From contig JALOQL010000028.1 of the NCBI GenBank assembly GCA_025453415.1, positions 1 to 10,108 of the forward strand: a DNA stretch of 10,108 bases, in the 5' to 3' direction. Each line of letters opens with the position of its first letter. Position 1 is the stretch's first letter. Both the position numbers and the translations under genes were made by a program. This DNA comes from Minisyncoccota bacterium (GTDB lineage Bacteria > Patescibacteriota > Minisyncoccia > Minisyncoccales > UBA5738). Under the pieces are notes generated by a model that saw nothing but the letters and a program-made list of their open reading frames with translations, ran no database searches and was not told the origin of the DNA. Positions 1 to 6,165 of the stretch are shown piece by piece.

Positions 1-1019
1 CGCGAAATGATAACCGAACCGCGACAACAACTGCGCCGGATGTCGTTGCGGCTCCGGAAGGCCAGGCGGATGCGACTGCCGGCTGGCAGGTTTACTTTAA
101 TGAAGATTACGGTTTCGAGATCAAATATCCCAATGGTTGGATGGTGGGTCAGAATCAAAGTGAGGGCGGGATTGCCAGTATCGGCGACGGTGCCTCCAAT
201 TCGGGATTCCATATCGAGGAATTACCGAATAAAGGCAATCTTAATTTTAGCCAATGGTATAAGCTTGAAGTGGCGGACAAGAATAAAACAGAATATCGTT
301 CGGAGAAAAAGGTTATTAACGGAATTGACATGGAGGTTTTTAATACCGTTTATCATGCGATTAACACGAGAATGGTTGAGGGGATTGAGGTTTATCTGGC
401 TGACAGAAAGAACAGGATAATCCATATTGTCGCCGGCGGCCATGGCACGAAGGATGTTTTCGAGCAAATACTTTTGACTCTCAAATTTATCACCCCGGAA
501 GCGGATGAAGCGAACGATACCGCCATTCCTTCGGCCGATTTGCCTGGAAATGAAATCTATGATGCGTTGTTCGATAAGCATAAAGTTGCGGAAAAATTCA
601 GCGGCACACCCGCGGCGCTTGATTTTAGCGGCGACAAGGGTTTTTTGATGTTCAAGGCCAGGATCACGGATGCTTACAATGCCTATAAGTCCGGTGATTA
701 TGACGATATGATTTTTGGCGGTCATTACGTTTTCACTCTTTGGGGTTGCGGGACCAGCTGCCGGGCGGGGGTGATCATCGACTTGAAAGACGGAAAAATC
801 CATACGATTCCGGGAGGCGAAACCGAAGCCTGGCCGGAGTGGGGGTATTATTTCAAGGAAAATAGCAATCTTTTGATTTTGAATCCCATTGAGACAACCC
901 GTTGCATTGCCGGCACCACCGATGAAAACGGTCTTTTGTGTCCCGATACGAAATTCTATCTTTGGGAAAACAATCGGTTCAACGAATTGCCGATTGACCA
1001 GAAAAAACTCAATTTTTAA
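1..1019 (+). CDS. Extracytoplasmic PsbP-like protein with C-terminal WGCGTSC domain (5' partial)
   Basis: The reading frame is open from the left edge (first full codon at position 3) to TAA at 1017-1019, so the start and any signal peptide lie outside the window. The ATG at 141 falls inside the first domain and is not the real start. The visible part begins with a Thr/Ala/Asp-rich linker (codons 1-27). Next comes a PsbP-like module that opens with YGFEIKYPNGW (codons 36-46) and closes with ILLTLKF (near 466-486). After a second acidic linker there is a further domain holding HYVFTLWGCGTSCRAG (near 724-771), a strand/turn pattern seen in uncharacterised bacterial exported proteins. Its Cys pair could form a disulfide. 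Genes 2 and 3 downstream share the first module. The substrate is unknown. An exported, anchored location is inferred from those paralogs. The frame may originally have continued into the 61-codon ORF that follows. Confidence 0.8.
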   Translation, partial: RNDNRTATTTAPDVVAAPEGQADATAGWQVYFNEDYGFEIKYPNGWMVGQNQSEGGIASIGDGASNSGFHIEELPNKGNLNFSQWYKLEVADKNKTEYRSEKKVINGIDMEVFNTVYHAINTRMVEGIEVYLADRKNRIIHIVAGGHGTKDVFEQILLTLKFITPEADEANDTAIPSADLPGNEIYDALFDKHKVAEKFSGTPAALDFSGDKGFLMFKARITDAYNAYKSGDYDDMIFGGHYVFTLWGCGTSCRAGVIIDLKDGKIHTIPGGETEAWPEWGYYFKENSNLLILNPIETTRCIAGTTDENGLLCPDTKFYLWENNRFNELPIDQKKLNF

Positions 1020-1033
1020 ATAATGGCGGTAAA

Positions 1034-1219
1034 ATGGAATATGCCGATAAGGCAATGATAGACGATCGCGCGGCGATTAATTCCCTAAAATCGGAAAACG
1101 GTGTTATTGTGTTTGATTTCATCGGATATGGAAAAAACGACGGCATGTGTTGTCCGACCCAAAAAATGGCGTGGCGATTCAAGGTAGAGGGAAATAAATT
1201 AGTATCGTCGGATCGATGA
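1034..1219 (+). pseudogene. Orphan C-terminal domain fragment (61 codons), probably split from an envelope protein
   Basis: This short ORF encodes a compact, domain-like sequence: IDDRAAINSLKSENG, then VIVFDFIGYGKNDG, then MCCPTQKMAWRFKVEG. The DDR-I-S-L ... CCPT ... F pattern resembles a small beta domain usually found at the C-terminus of secreted or lipoprotein-type proteins, often near PsbP-like or similar modules (from memory, no search run). Here it has no signal peptide and no Shine-Dalgarno, and its first ATG overlaps a TAAAAT hexamer (1030-1035). The frame is open back to 998, so a -1 shift near the A6 run (1002-1007) would join it to gene 1. Alternatives are a real small protein started at 1034 or 1055, or a remnant of domain shuffling. 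I favour a fragment or a split gene. Confidence 0.5.
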
Positions 1220-1266
1220 TGTCGGGCGGGCATAAGCCTTTGCGACGCTGGTTTTTTGGAACGGTA

Positions 1267-1275
1267 TGGTAAAAT
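1267..1275 (+). promoter_or_regulatory. Extended -10 promoter of gene 2
   Basis: TGGTAAAAT fits the extended -10 pattern TGnTATAAT with one change. No convincing -35 is visible at the usual distance, which is common for extended -10 promoters. Transcription would start near 1282, about 14 nt before the ATG at 1296. The in-frame ATG at 1266 lies inside this box and so would not be transcribed from here. Confidence 0.55.
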
Positions 1276-1295
1276 TGAATAATTCAATAAAAAAA

Positions 1296-2426
1296 ATGCG
1301 GAATTCTCGAAAAGTATTTTCAGTGTTGAAGGCGGTTTTGGCTGTTACTATTGTGGCGTTAGCTGGTGCCGGTAGTTATGTTTTTGTCATCAAAATGGAG
1401 AAACAGAAGTTAGTGTCGACGGATACCAGCCTACAAAATAGCGCCAGTTCGACCGAAAGCGCCGCCTTTAATGCACCGACCACGAAAGAGATCATTGACT
1501 CGATGTTTGCTAACGAACCGGAGCCGGCGCAGATCGCTCCGGCAAGCACGACCAATAGAGTCCCCATGGAAAAAACCTATCGGGACGATGTTTACGGTTT
1601 TGAATTTAATTATCCGAACGAATCAAAGCTTGAAAAGGCGCGCGGCAACCGGTGGAGGGGGACAGACAAGCTCTTATTGAAAGCAATCGAACTTTATGAG
1701 GATGCGGTAATCGTTTCGATTTATGACAATCCGGCCGGTCTTGGCGTAAAGGAATGGATCGCGGTAAATAAAGATAATTTTAAAGATCAAGGGTGCGGTT
1801 TGGTGTCGACGGAAAACGTTGGCGATTGGCGCGACTCAAAAGCGGTGTTGGTGGGCGGCGCATCCGCCTTGCTGGGCGACGTGGGGTGTTGTTGCGGGTT
1901 TGGAATAGTGAGCACCGTCGTTTCGGGAAAAAATAGAATTTATTTTATCGAAACGGTTTGGGGTGTCGAAGAAAATCCGGTTTATAATAGAATCCTTTCC
2001 ACTTTCAAGCTCATCGAACCGCAAGCATTAACGCTAAAAAATATTTCCGGGACGTATTCATATGGTAATTCTTATAAAAACGGCGTTGCTTCCGGTATTT
2101 TGTACGTGAAGCAAACATCTCAAAACGAAATATTTTTTTCTTTGGAAATTGTTATTCCTCGGGGTAATTTTGGCATTTTATTGGAAGCGAAAGCGAAGCT
2201 TTACGGTAACAGGGCGGTTTACGAAGAAGAAATTGACGAATCCGACATTGATGGAAAACCTTGCATATTCGAATTGCTGTTTACTGATGGTGGTGCGACC
2301 ATCAGCGCGGCTGAAGGCGGAACTGCATATTCCCCGAATTGCGGAAAAGGCAATTGGGGCGCCGAAGTCGGTGCAATCGGTGTTTATAAAAAAATAAGCG
2401 ACGAAGTTCCGGAAAAAACATTGTGA
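1296..2426 (+). CDS. Membrane-anchored PsbP-like protein with extra C-terminal beta domain
   Basis: This 376-aa protein is probably held at the outer face of the membrane by one N-terminal helix (about residues 6-32, from VFSVLKAVLAVTIV to FVIKM). A Ser/Thr/Ala-rich linker follows, then the shared module from YGFEFNYP (100-107) to ILSTFKL (233-239). Within it, near residue 195, is an unusual run of three cysteines (GCCCG). From about 245 to the end is a second domain starting ISGTYSYGN, with AVYEEE and NCGKGNWG further on and ending GVYKK; it has the look of a small beta-sandwich exported domain whose family I cannot name. I chose the ATG at 1296 rather than 1266 because the earlier one overlaps the -10 box. 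There is no Shine-Dalgarno. The function is unknown; adhesion or envelope maintenance would be guesses. Confidence 0.8.
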   Translation: MRNSRKVFSVLKAVLAVTIVALAGAGSYVFVIKMEKQKLVSTDTSLQNSASSTESAAFNAPTTKEIIDSMFANEPEPAQIAPASTTNRVPMEKTYRDDVYGFEFNYPNESKLEKARGNRWRGTDKLLLKAIELYEDAVIVSIYDNPAGLGVKEWIAVNKDNFKDQGCGLVSTENVGDWRDSKAVLVGGASALLGDVGCCCGFGIVSTVVSGKNRIYFIETVWGVEENPVYNRILSTFKLIEPQALTLKNISGTYSYGNSYKNGVASGILYVKQTSQNEIFFSLEIVIPRGNFGILLEAKAKLYGNRAVYEEEIDESDIDGKPCIFELLFTDGGATISAAEGGTAYSPNCGKGNWGAEVGAIGVYKKISDEVPEKTL

Positions 2427-2464
2427 AACATTTAATTCGGCGGATAATGGTGGTGAAAAACAAG

Positions 2465-2510
2465 TCGATCCGCAAAAATGGCCGGCGAGGCGGTTTTTGT
2501 TTCGGATCGA
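2465..2510 (+). terminator. Nested hairpin with T tract after gene 2
   Basis: The outer arms TCGATCCG (2465-2472) and CGGATCGA (2503-2510) are a perfect 8-bp match. Directly inside them CAAAAA (2473-2478) pairs with TTTTTG (2494-2499), and GCC/GGC closes the apex around a GGCGA loop; only a TTT bulge interrupts the 3' side. The A and T tracts make it look like a bidirectional terminator for gene 2. It ends two bases before the gene 3 extended -10 box, so it could also affect that promoter. Confidence 0.5.
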
Positions 2511-2512
2511 TG

Positions 2513-2521
2513 TGTTAAAAT
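2513..2521 (+). promoter_or_regulatory. Extended -10 promoter of gene 3
   Basis: TGTTAAAAT is identical to the box upstream of ybeY and differs by one base from the one upstream of gene 2. The predicted start of transcription near 2528 leaves a leader of only about 7 nt before the ATG at 2535. It excludes the longer in-frame start at 2478, which lies upstream of this promoter inside the hairpin. Confidence 0.55.
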
Positions 2522-2534
2522 AATACCAAAACAT

Positions 2535-3164
2535 ATGGCGAGGAGGAAAAAAGGAAATTTAAACACGATATTGATCGCGCTGGCGTTGGTTACCGGCACG
2601 TGGATTGCCGCCGATTGGTATTATAACGTGCGGCAGTCGCCGCAAAGGGAGGAACCGGCCCGTGAGACGATCACGCCCGCGCCGCGCGCGGAAAATAAAA
2701 CCGAAGTCAAAACCGAACCGGAAGCGGTCGCCGGTAGCAATTTCGTGTTGGAGAAATATGCCGACGAACGCTTCGGTATAGAATTCCTTTATCCGGTCGC
2801 GGCCAAGGAATCCGCCGAGTGTCCCAAACCGGAAAAGACCGAGGACGGATTCACGTTGGGGATGTTCTCTTTTGCGGTCAGCGACAAGAGCGGCACCATC
2901 GACGATTTCATCGCCGGCCAGCTCGAAGGGATGAACGTCGACGAAAGGAAATCGATCACCGTTGCCGGGAAGCCGGCAACGCGGGTTGAATACCAAACCG
3001 CGGGAATGGGGTGGTACGGCAGCGACACTTTCGTCGAGAATGGTAACCGTTTCTACGAATTCGGCTTGCTGGCCAACGAAACGGGTAATAAATGCGGCGG
3101 TGCCGACGATTACGAGGACCAGGTTTATCAGTCGGTGCTTTCCACGCTCAAATTCACAAATTAG
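2535..3164 (+). CDS. Membrane-anchored PsbP-like protein, single-module form
   Basis: This 209-aa protein has a basic start (MARRKKGN) followed by one hydrophobic helix (about 9-29, ILIALALVTGTWIAA), giving an N-in, C-out anchor. A Pro/Glu/Thr-rich linker (about 35-70) spans the envelope space. The rest is the shared module, from FGIEFLYP (80-87) to VLSTLKFTN at the very C-terminus (201-209). It is the minimal member of the cluster, with no extra C-terminal domain, which helps define the module borders in the two larger paralogs. There are two Cys in the domain, one in AECPKP and one in NKCGG, which might form a disulfide. The start at 2535 is set by the promoter just upstream; there is no Shine-Dalgarno. 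The function is unknown. A rho-independent terminator follows within 8 nt. Confidence 0.8.
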   Translation: MARRKKGNLNTILIALALVTGTWIAADWYYNVRQSPQREEPARETITPAPRAENKTEVKTEPEAVAGSNFVLEKYADERFGIEFLYPVAAKESAECPKPEKTEDGFTLGMFSFAVSDKSGTIDDFIAGQLEGMNVDERKSITVAGKPATRVEYQTAGMGWYGSDTFVENGNRFYEFGLLANETGNKCGGADDYEDQVYQSVLSTLKFTN

Positions 3165-3171
3165 ATTTCCC

Positions 3172-3199
3172 AAGGCGGAGCAATTGCGCTCGCCTTTTT
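3172..3199 (+). terminator. Rho-independent terminator of gene 3
   Basis: AAGGCG (3172-3177) pairs with CGCCTT (3191-3196). One bulged G comes next, then AGC/GCT around the AATTGC loop. The stem runs straight into a T tract (3195-3199). It starts 8 nt after the gene 3 stop and separates the envelope cluster from ybeY. Its 3' half occupies the place where a -35 box for ybeY would sit. Confidence 0.7.
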
Positions 3200-3203
3200 A
3201 GTT

Positions 3204-3212
3204 TGTTAAAAT
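3204..3212 (+). promoter_or_regulatory. Extended -10 promoter of ybeY
   Basis: TGTTAAAAT matches the box of gene 3 exactly. TTGCGC (3184-3189) lies 17 bp upstream and is a weak -35 candidate, inside the preceding terminator. The likely transcript start near 3219 gives a leader of about 17 nt that holds a GAGAGG Shine-Dalgarno-like stretch (3228-3233) very close to the ATG at 3236. Confidence 0.55.
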
Positions 3213-3235
3213 ATTAGATTAAAGATCGAGAGGCG

Positions 3236-3748
3236 ATGGTTGAAGTTTCGGTAAATAACCTGACGAAAGGGAGGATCGACACGAAGTTTGTCGAAGCGGT
3301 TGCCCTGTGCGTGATAAATGAGGAAGCCAGGGTGCTTTTAGCTGGCCGTGATGTCGGAGTTTCGGTTGTGTTTGTCGGGTCGGCCCGGATGCGCCGGATA
3401 AACGCGGCCTATCGCAAGCACGATTGCGTGACCGATGTCCTATCGTTTACCGAAGAGCCTGTCTTGAGCGAAACCGGAGCTTTGGGTAATTTTGTTCCCG
3501 AAGGAGAGTCGCAAAGTCTGGGGGAGCTGGTTATTTGTCCAGACCGGGTCAAAAAGGACGCCAAAGAGCTTAAGGTAAGCGAAAAAGACGAGTTTGCCTG
3601 GGTGATTGTCCATGGCATCCTGCATTTGCTGGGATATGACCACGAGAAAGGAGAAAAAGGCGCGGCAGTAATGCGTTCCAAGGAGGAAGCGTATCTTTCA
3701 AAAATAAAACACAAGAGCGTAAAGCTTAAAGCTAAAAGTGTAAAGTAA
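3236..3748 (+). CDS. ybeY: Endoribonuclease YbeY, 16S rRNA 3'-end maturation and ribosome quality control
   Basis: This 170-aa protein is a zinc-dependent endoribonuclease of the UPF0054 family, which acts in the cytoplasm on 16S rRNA processing. The diagnostic metal site HGILHLLGYDH is at residues 126-136 (His126, His130, His136). Upstream are the other family blocks: RRINAAYRKHDCVTDVLSF, and SLGELVICPDRV before the catalytic helix. The length is normal for the family apart from a basic tail: the last residues (KSVKLKAKSVK) are encoded by the 5' arm of a long inverted repeat that runs on past the stop codon. It has its own promoter and a close GAGAGG ribosome-binding site, and lies 56 bp before ftsA, so the two may share a transcript. 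Identity is secure. Confidence 0.95.
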   Translation: MVEVSVNNLTKGRIDTKFVEAVALCVINEEARVLLAGRDVGVSVVFVGSARMRRINAAYRKHDCVTDVLSFTEEPVLSETGALGNFVPEGESQSLGELVICPDRVKKDAKELKVSEKDEFAWVIVHGILHLLGYDHEKGEKGAAVMRSKEEAYLSKIKHKSVKLKAKSVK

Positions 3749-3793
3749 GAATAAAAATTGAATTTTTGCTTTACGCTTTTCGCTTTAAGTTTT
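3721..3793. repeat. Inverted repeat overlapping the ybeY 3' end
   Basis: The arms 3721-3745 and 3769-3793 pair over 25 bp with one mismatch and a few G-U pairs. The 23-nt loop holds a smaller AAAAA/TTTTT hairpin (3753-3757 with 3763-3767). The arms consist of AAAG/CTTT-rich units (TAAAGCTAAAAGTGTAAAG). The 5' arm is translated as the YbeY tail and the 3' arm ends 11 nt before the ftsA ATG. There is no clean T tract after it, so it is more likely an mRNA-stability or attenuating hairpin, or a spacer repeat, than a classical terminator. Confidence 0.7.
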
Positions 3794-3804
3794 GAACTTA
3801 TTTC

Positions 3805-5037
3805 ATGGCAAAATCCCCAACAATAATAACCGGTTTGGATATCGGCACAAGTTCGGTGAAAATAGTTGTTGCCCAGAAGAAAGCTTCCGAGGACGGCCTG
3901 GAAACGCTCCATGCGGGACAGGTTTTTTCTCGGGGAGTGAGGAAGGGAATCGTGGTTGATGCGGAGGCGGCCGCCAGGTGTATCCAGGAAGCGGTTAAGA
4001 ATGCCGAATTGGCGGTCGGACGGAGACTGCAGGGCGCCTATATCAGCGTGGGTGGCAGCCATATTTTCTGTACGCCTTCCCACGGTTTGGTTTCGGTGTC
4101 GCGCGCCGATGGCAATATTTCCGAGGAGGATGTGACCCGTGTTTTGCAGGCGGCGCGCACGATATCTCTGTCATCGAACAAGGAGATCGTCGATGTCTAT
4201 CCGCGCGAGTTCGTTGTGGACGGTGAAAGCGGCGTCAAAGACGCCTTGGGAATGAAGGGAGTGCGGCTTGAAGCCGAGGTGTTGATCGTGGCCGGATTTT
4301 CGCCTTATCTGAAAAATTCGGACAGCGCCGTTCTCAAAGGCGGGATGGAAGTTTTGAACCGTATGCCGGCGGTCATTGCCAGCGCGGCCGCGACTTTGAA
4401 CGACCAGCAAAAAGAACTGGGAGTGGCGATCCTCGAGATCGGCGCCGGGATATCGAATCTGGCGGTTTACGAAGAAGGGGATTTGGTACACATGGCGGTT
4501 TTCCCGGTCGGTTCGGCCAACATCACCAACGACCTGGCGATCGGCTTGAAAACCGACGTGGAAACTGCCGAGCTTCTGAAAGTGGCTAAAGGTAATTGCC
4601 TGTTCAAGGGCGCCGATAAAAAGATCAAGATCGATCCGGAACCGGAGAAGAATAATGCCAAAATATTTTCGCAGCGGCTTATTTCCAAAATAATCCAGGA
4701 GCGGGTGGCCGAGATCTATGATTTGGCCAACAAAGAATTGAAGAAAATCGGCAAGGAAAAGAAATTGCCCGCGGGCATCGTTTTGACGGGCGGCGGGGTT
4801 AAGCTGGCCCAGGCCGATGAGCTGGCGAAACGGGTATTTCAGTTGACGGTAAGCGTGGGCGTGCCGCGGGGATTTGCCAATCTTGAGCCCGATCCGGTCT
4901 ATTCGACCGCGTGCGGTTTGGTGGCTGCCGGATGGAAGGAGCAGGAAGAGGATGGTGGCGACGGTCCGCGTTTTGGCGGCATTGGCCAGGGGGGATGGGA
5001 GAAAGTGAAACGGTTTTTCAAAATATTCATTCCTTAG
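3805..5037 (+). CDS. ftsA: Cell division protein FtsA, actin-like membrane tether for FtsZ
   Basis: This 410-aa actin-fold protein links FtsZ filaments to the cytoplasmic membrane and recruits later divisome proteins. The phosphate-1 loop LDIGTSSVKIVV begins at residue 11 with Asp12. The 1C-type region contains GAYISVGGSH. The adenosine-side motif is GIVLTGGGVKL (Thr328-Gly331). The C-terminus ends with an amphipathic, Trp/Phe/Lys-rich helix (WEKVKRFFKIFIP, 398-410), the usual FtsA membrane-targeting sequence. The phosphate-2 motif is odd: it reads EIGAGISN (211-218) where the family normally has D-[IL]-G-G-G-T-T-[DE], so both acidic positions are changed (Glu for Asp, Asn for Asp/Glu). The start is an ATG without a Shine-Dalgarno. 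It sits between ybeY and ftsZ. The family call is firm; nucleotide hydrolysis may differ from standard FtsA. Confidence 0.93.
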   Translation: MAKSPTIITGLDIGTSSVKIVVAQKKASEDGLETLHAGQVFSRGVRKGIVVDAEAAARCIQEAVKNAELAVGRRLQGAYISVGGSHIFCTPSHGLVSVSRADGNISEEDVTRVLQAARTISLSSNKEIVDVYPREFVVDGESGVKDALGMKGVRLEAEVLIVAGFSPYLKNSDSAVLKGGMEVLNRMPAVIASAAATLNDQQKELGVAILEIGAGISNLAVYEEGDLVHMAVFPVGSANITNDLAIGLKTDVETAELLKVAKGNCLFKGADKKIKIDPEPEKNNAKIFSQRLISKIIQERVAEIYDLANKELKKIGKEKKLPAGIVLTGGGVKLAQADELAKRVFQLTVSVGVPRGFANLEPDPVYSTACGLVAAGWKEQEEDGGDGPRFGGIGQGGWEKVKRFFKIFIP

Positions 5038-5040
5038 GGC

Positions 5041-5156
5041 GATCATTTGAAAACATTTTTTCGCGGAGCACGCAAATTTTTTTGGTAAAAAATTTTCTAG
5101 TGTTTTGCGCCAGTCGCGCAAAACAATGCTCCACGAAAAAATGTTTTCAAATGATC
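5041..5156. repeat. 116-bp nested palindrome between ftsA and ftsZ
   Basis: The outer arms 5041-5070 and 5127-5156 are complementary over 30 bp with a single mismatch (C opposite A at 5134). Inside are two further hairpins: 5074-5082 with 5087-5095 (A/T-only, loop TGGT) and 5102-5110 with 5116-5124 (GTTTTGCGC/GCGCAAAAC, loop CAGTC). The RNA would form a three-way junction. It begins 3 nt after the ftsA stop, and its ends are GATC on both sides. It carries no gene. It could be a processing or termination signal between the two division genes, or a small non-autonomous palindromic element. Confidence 0.85.
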
Positions 5157-5199
5157 TTCGATATAACCATAATTTTCAAAAGCCGCGGGGAGGCAAAGA

Positions 5200-5229
5200 T
5201 TTGACATTTGGGCTTTGACTTTTGACATT
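5200..5229 (+). repeat. TTTGAC repeats just upstream of ftsZ
   Basis: TTTGACATT occurs at 5200-5208 and 5221-5229, with TTTGACT between them (5214-5220). TTGACA is a perfect -35 hexamer, but I see no matching -10 at 16-18 bp before the ftsZ ATG, so a promoter is only possible. The unit also resembles the simple AT-rich spacer repeat seen before ftsA. Confidence 0.4.
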
Positions 5230-5235
5230 AATATC

Positions 5236-6165
5236 ATGTTTAATCCAATCAATATCAAGGTTGTCGGGGTGGGGGGATCGGGATGTAATGCCATTGGGAG
5301 AATGGAAAAGGATCGCATTCGCGGAGTGGAGCTGATCGCGCTCAATTCGGATTACCAGGATTTGAAAAAGATCAAGGCCGACGTGAGGATCCAGATTGGC
5401 CGCAAGTTGACGCAGGGCTTGGGCACCGGGATGAACCCGGAGATCGGCCGCAAGGCGGCTGAGGAGCAGCGCGACGAGATCAAGAAAGCCATCGAAGGTG
5501 CCGGCATGGTGTTCGTCGCTTGCGGTTTGGGCGGCGGAACCGGTTCGGGCGCCGCGCCTGTGGTGGCCGAGATCGCCAAGAGTTCCGGGGCATTGACCGT
5601 GGCGGTGGTGACGCGGCCGTTTTCATTCGAAGGTGCGTGGAGGGCGCGCATCGCGCAGGAAGCGATGGATTCGATCAAGGGGAAGGTTGATTCGCTGATC
5701 TCGATTTCCAATGATAAGATGCTTTCGACCTTGAATCCTAACACGACGCTGGCCAATGCTTTCTGGATCTGCGACGAGATACTGCGCCAGGCGGTGCAAA
5801 GCATTTCCGACCTGGTGTTGTCGCCCGGGATCATCAATGTGGATTTTGCCGACGTGCGTTCGATCCTGAAAGATTCGGGCCGGGCGATTTTCGGCATCGG
5901 CCGGGCCAAGGGGGAAAAGCGCGCCGAGGTTGCGGCGCGGGCCGCTATCGAATCGCCGCTGTTTGACGTCAACGCCAGGGGAGCTAAGGGGGTTTTGTTC
6001 AATATTTCGGGAGGTTCGGATATTTCCCTTTCCGAAATTGAAGAGGCGGCTAAAATAGTGACTTCCGAGATCAATTCAAGGGCAAAAGTGATTTTCGGGG
6101 CGGTGCATGACAACAATTTGCCCAAGGGCGAGATAAAGATAATGGTGGTGGCGACGGGGTTTTAA
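5236..6165 (+). CDS. ftsZ: Cell division protein FtsZ, tail-less tubulin-like GTPase
   Basis: This is the GTPase that polymerises into the division ring in the cytoplasm; 309 aa from the ATG at 5236. N-terminal nucleotide contacts are VVGVGGSGCNA (9-19). The tubulin signature GGGTGSG is at 99-105. The T7 catalytic loop NVDFADV is at 201-207 with Asp203 and Asp206 kept, so GTP hydrolysis should be intact. The protein ends at IMVVATGF, which is the last strand of the conserved core. The flexible linker and the C-terminal peptide that binds FtsA and other partners in most bacteria are missing. The stop codon's last base is also the first base of the 155-bp inverted repeat that follows. A TTG at 5215 would add seven residues but has no support. 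No Shine-Dalgarno is seen. Identity is secure. Confidence 0.95.
   Translation: MFNPINIKVVGVGGSGCNAIGRMEKDRIRGVELIALNSDYQDLKKIKADVRIQIGRKLTQGLGTGMNPEIGRKAAEEQRDEIKKAIEGAGMVFVACGLGGGTGSGAAPVVAEIAKSSGALTVAVVTRPFSFEGAWRARIAQEAMDSIKGKVDSLISISNDKMLSTLNPNTTLANAFWICDEILRQAVQSISDLVLSPGIINVDFADVRSILKDSGRAIFGIGRAKGEKRAEVAARAAIESPLFDVNARGAKGVLFNISGGSDISLSEIEEAAKIVTSEINSRAKVIFGAVHDNNLPKGEIKIMVVATGF

Noticed and set aside
222..1055. 277-codon - strand ORF opposite gene 1
   Set aside because: It mirrors the coding frame of gene 1, has no motif, no promoter and no ribosome-binding site, and is best explained as a shadow.
2424..2441. TGA recoded as an amino acid (Gracilibacteria/SR1-type code)
   Set aside because: Reading TGA as sense at the gene 2 end adds only three codons before TAA, and no conserved gene here has an internal TGA; the standard code fits.
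3802..3813. TGGCAAAAT at the ftsA start as another extended -10 box
   Set aside because: It is simply the ATG-GCA-AAA start of the coding sequence and has a C in place of the first T of the -10 hexamer.
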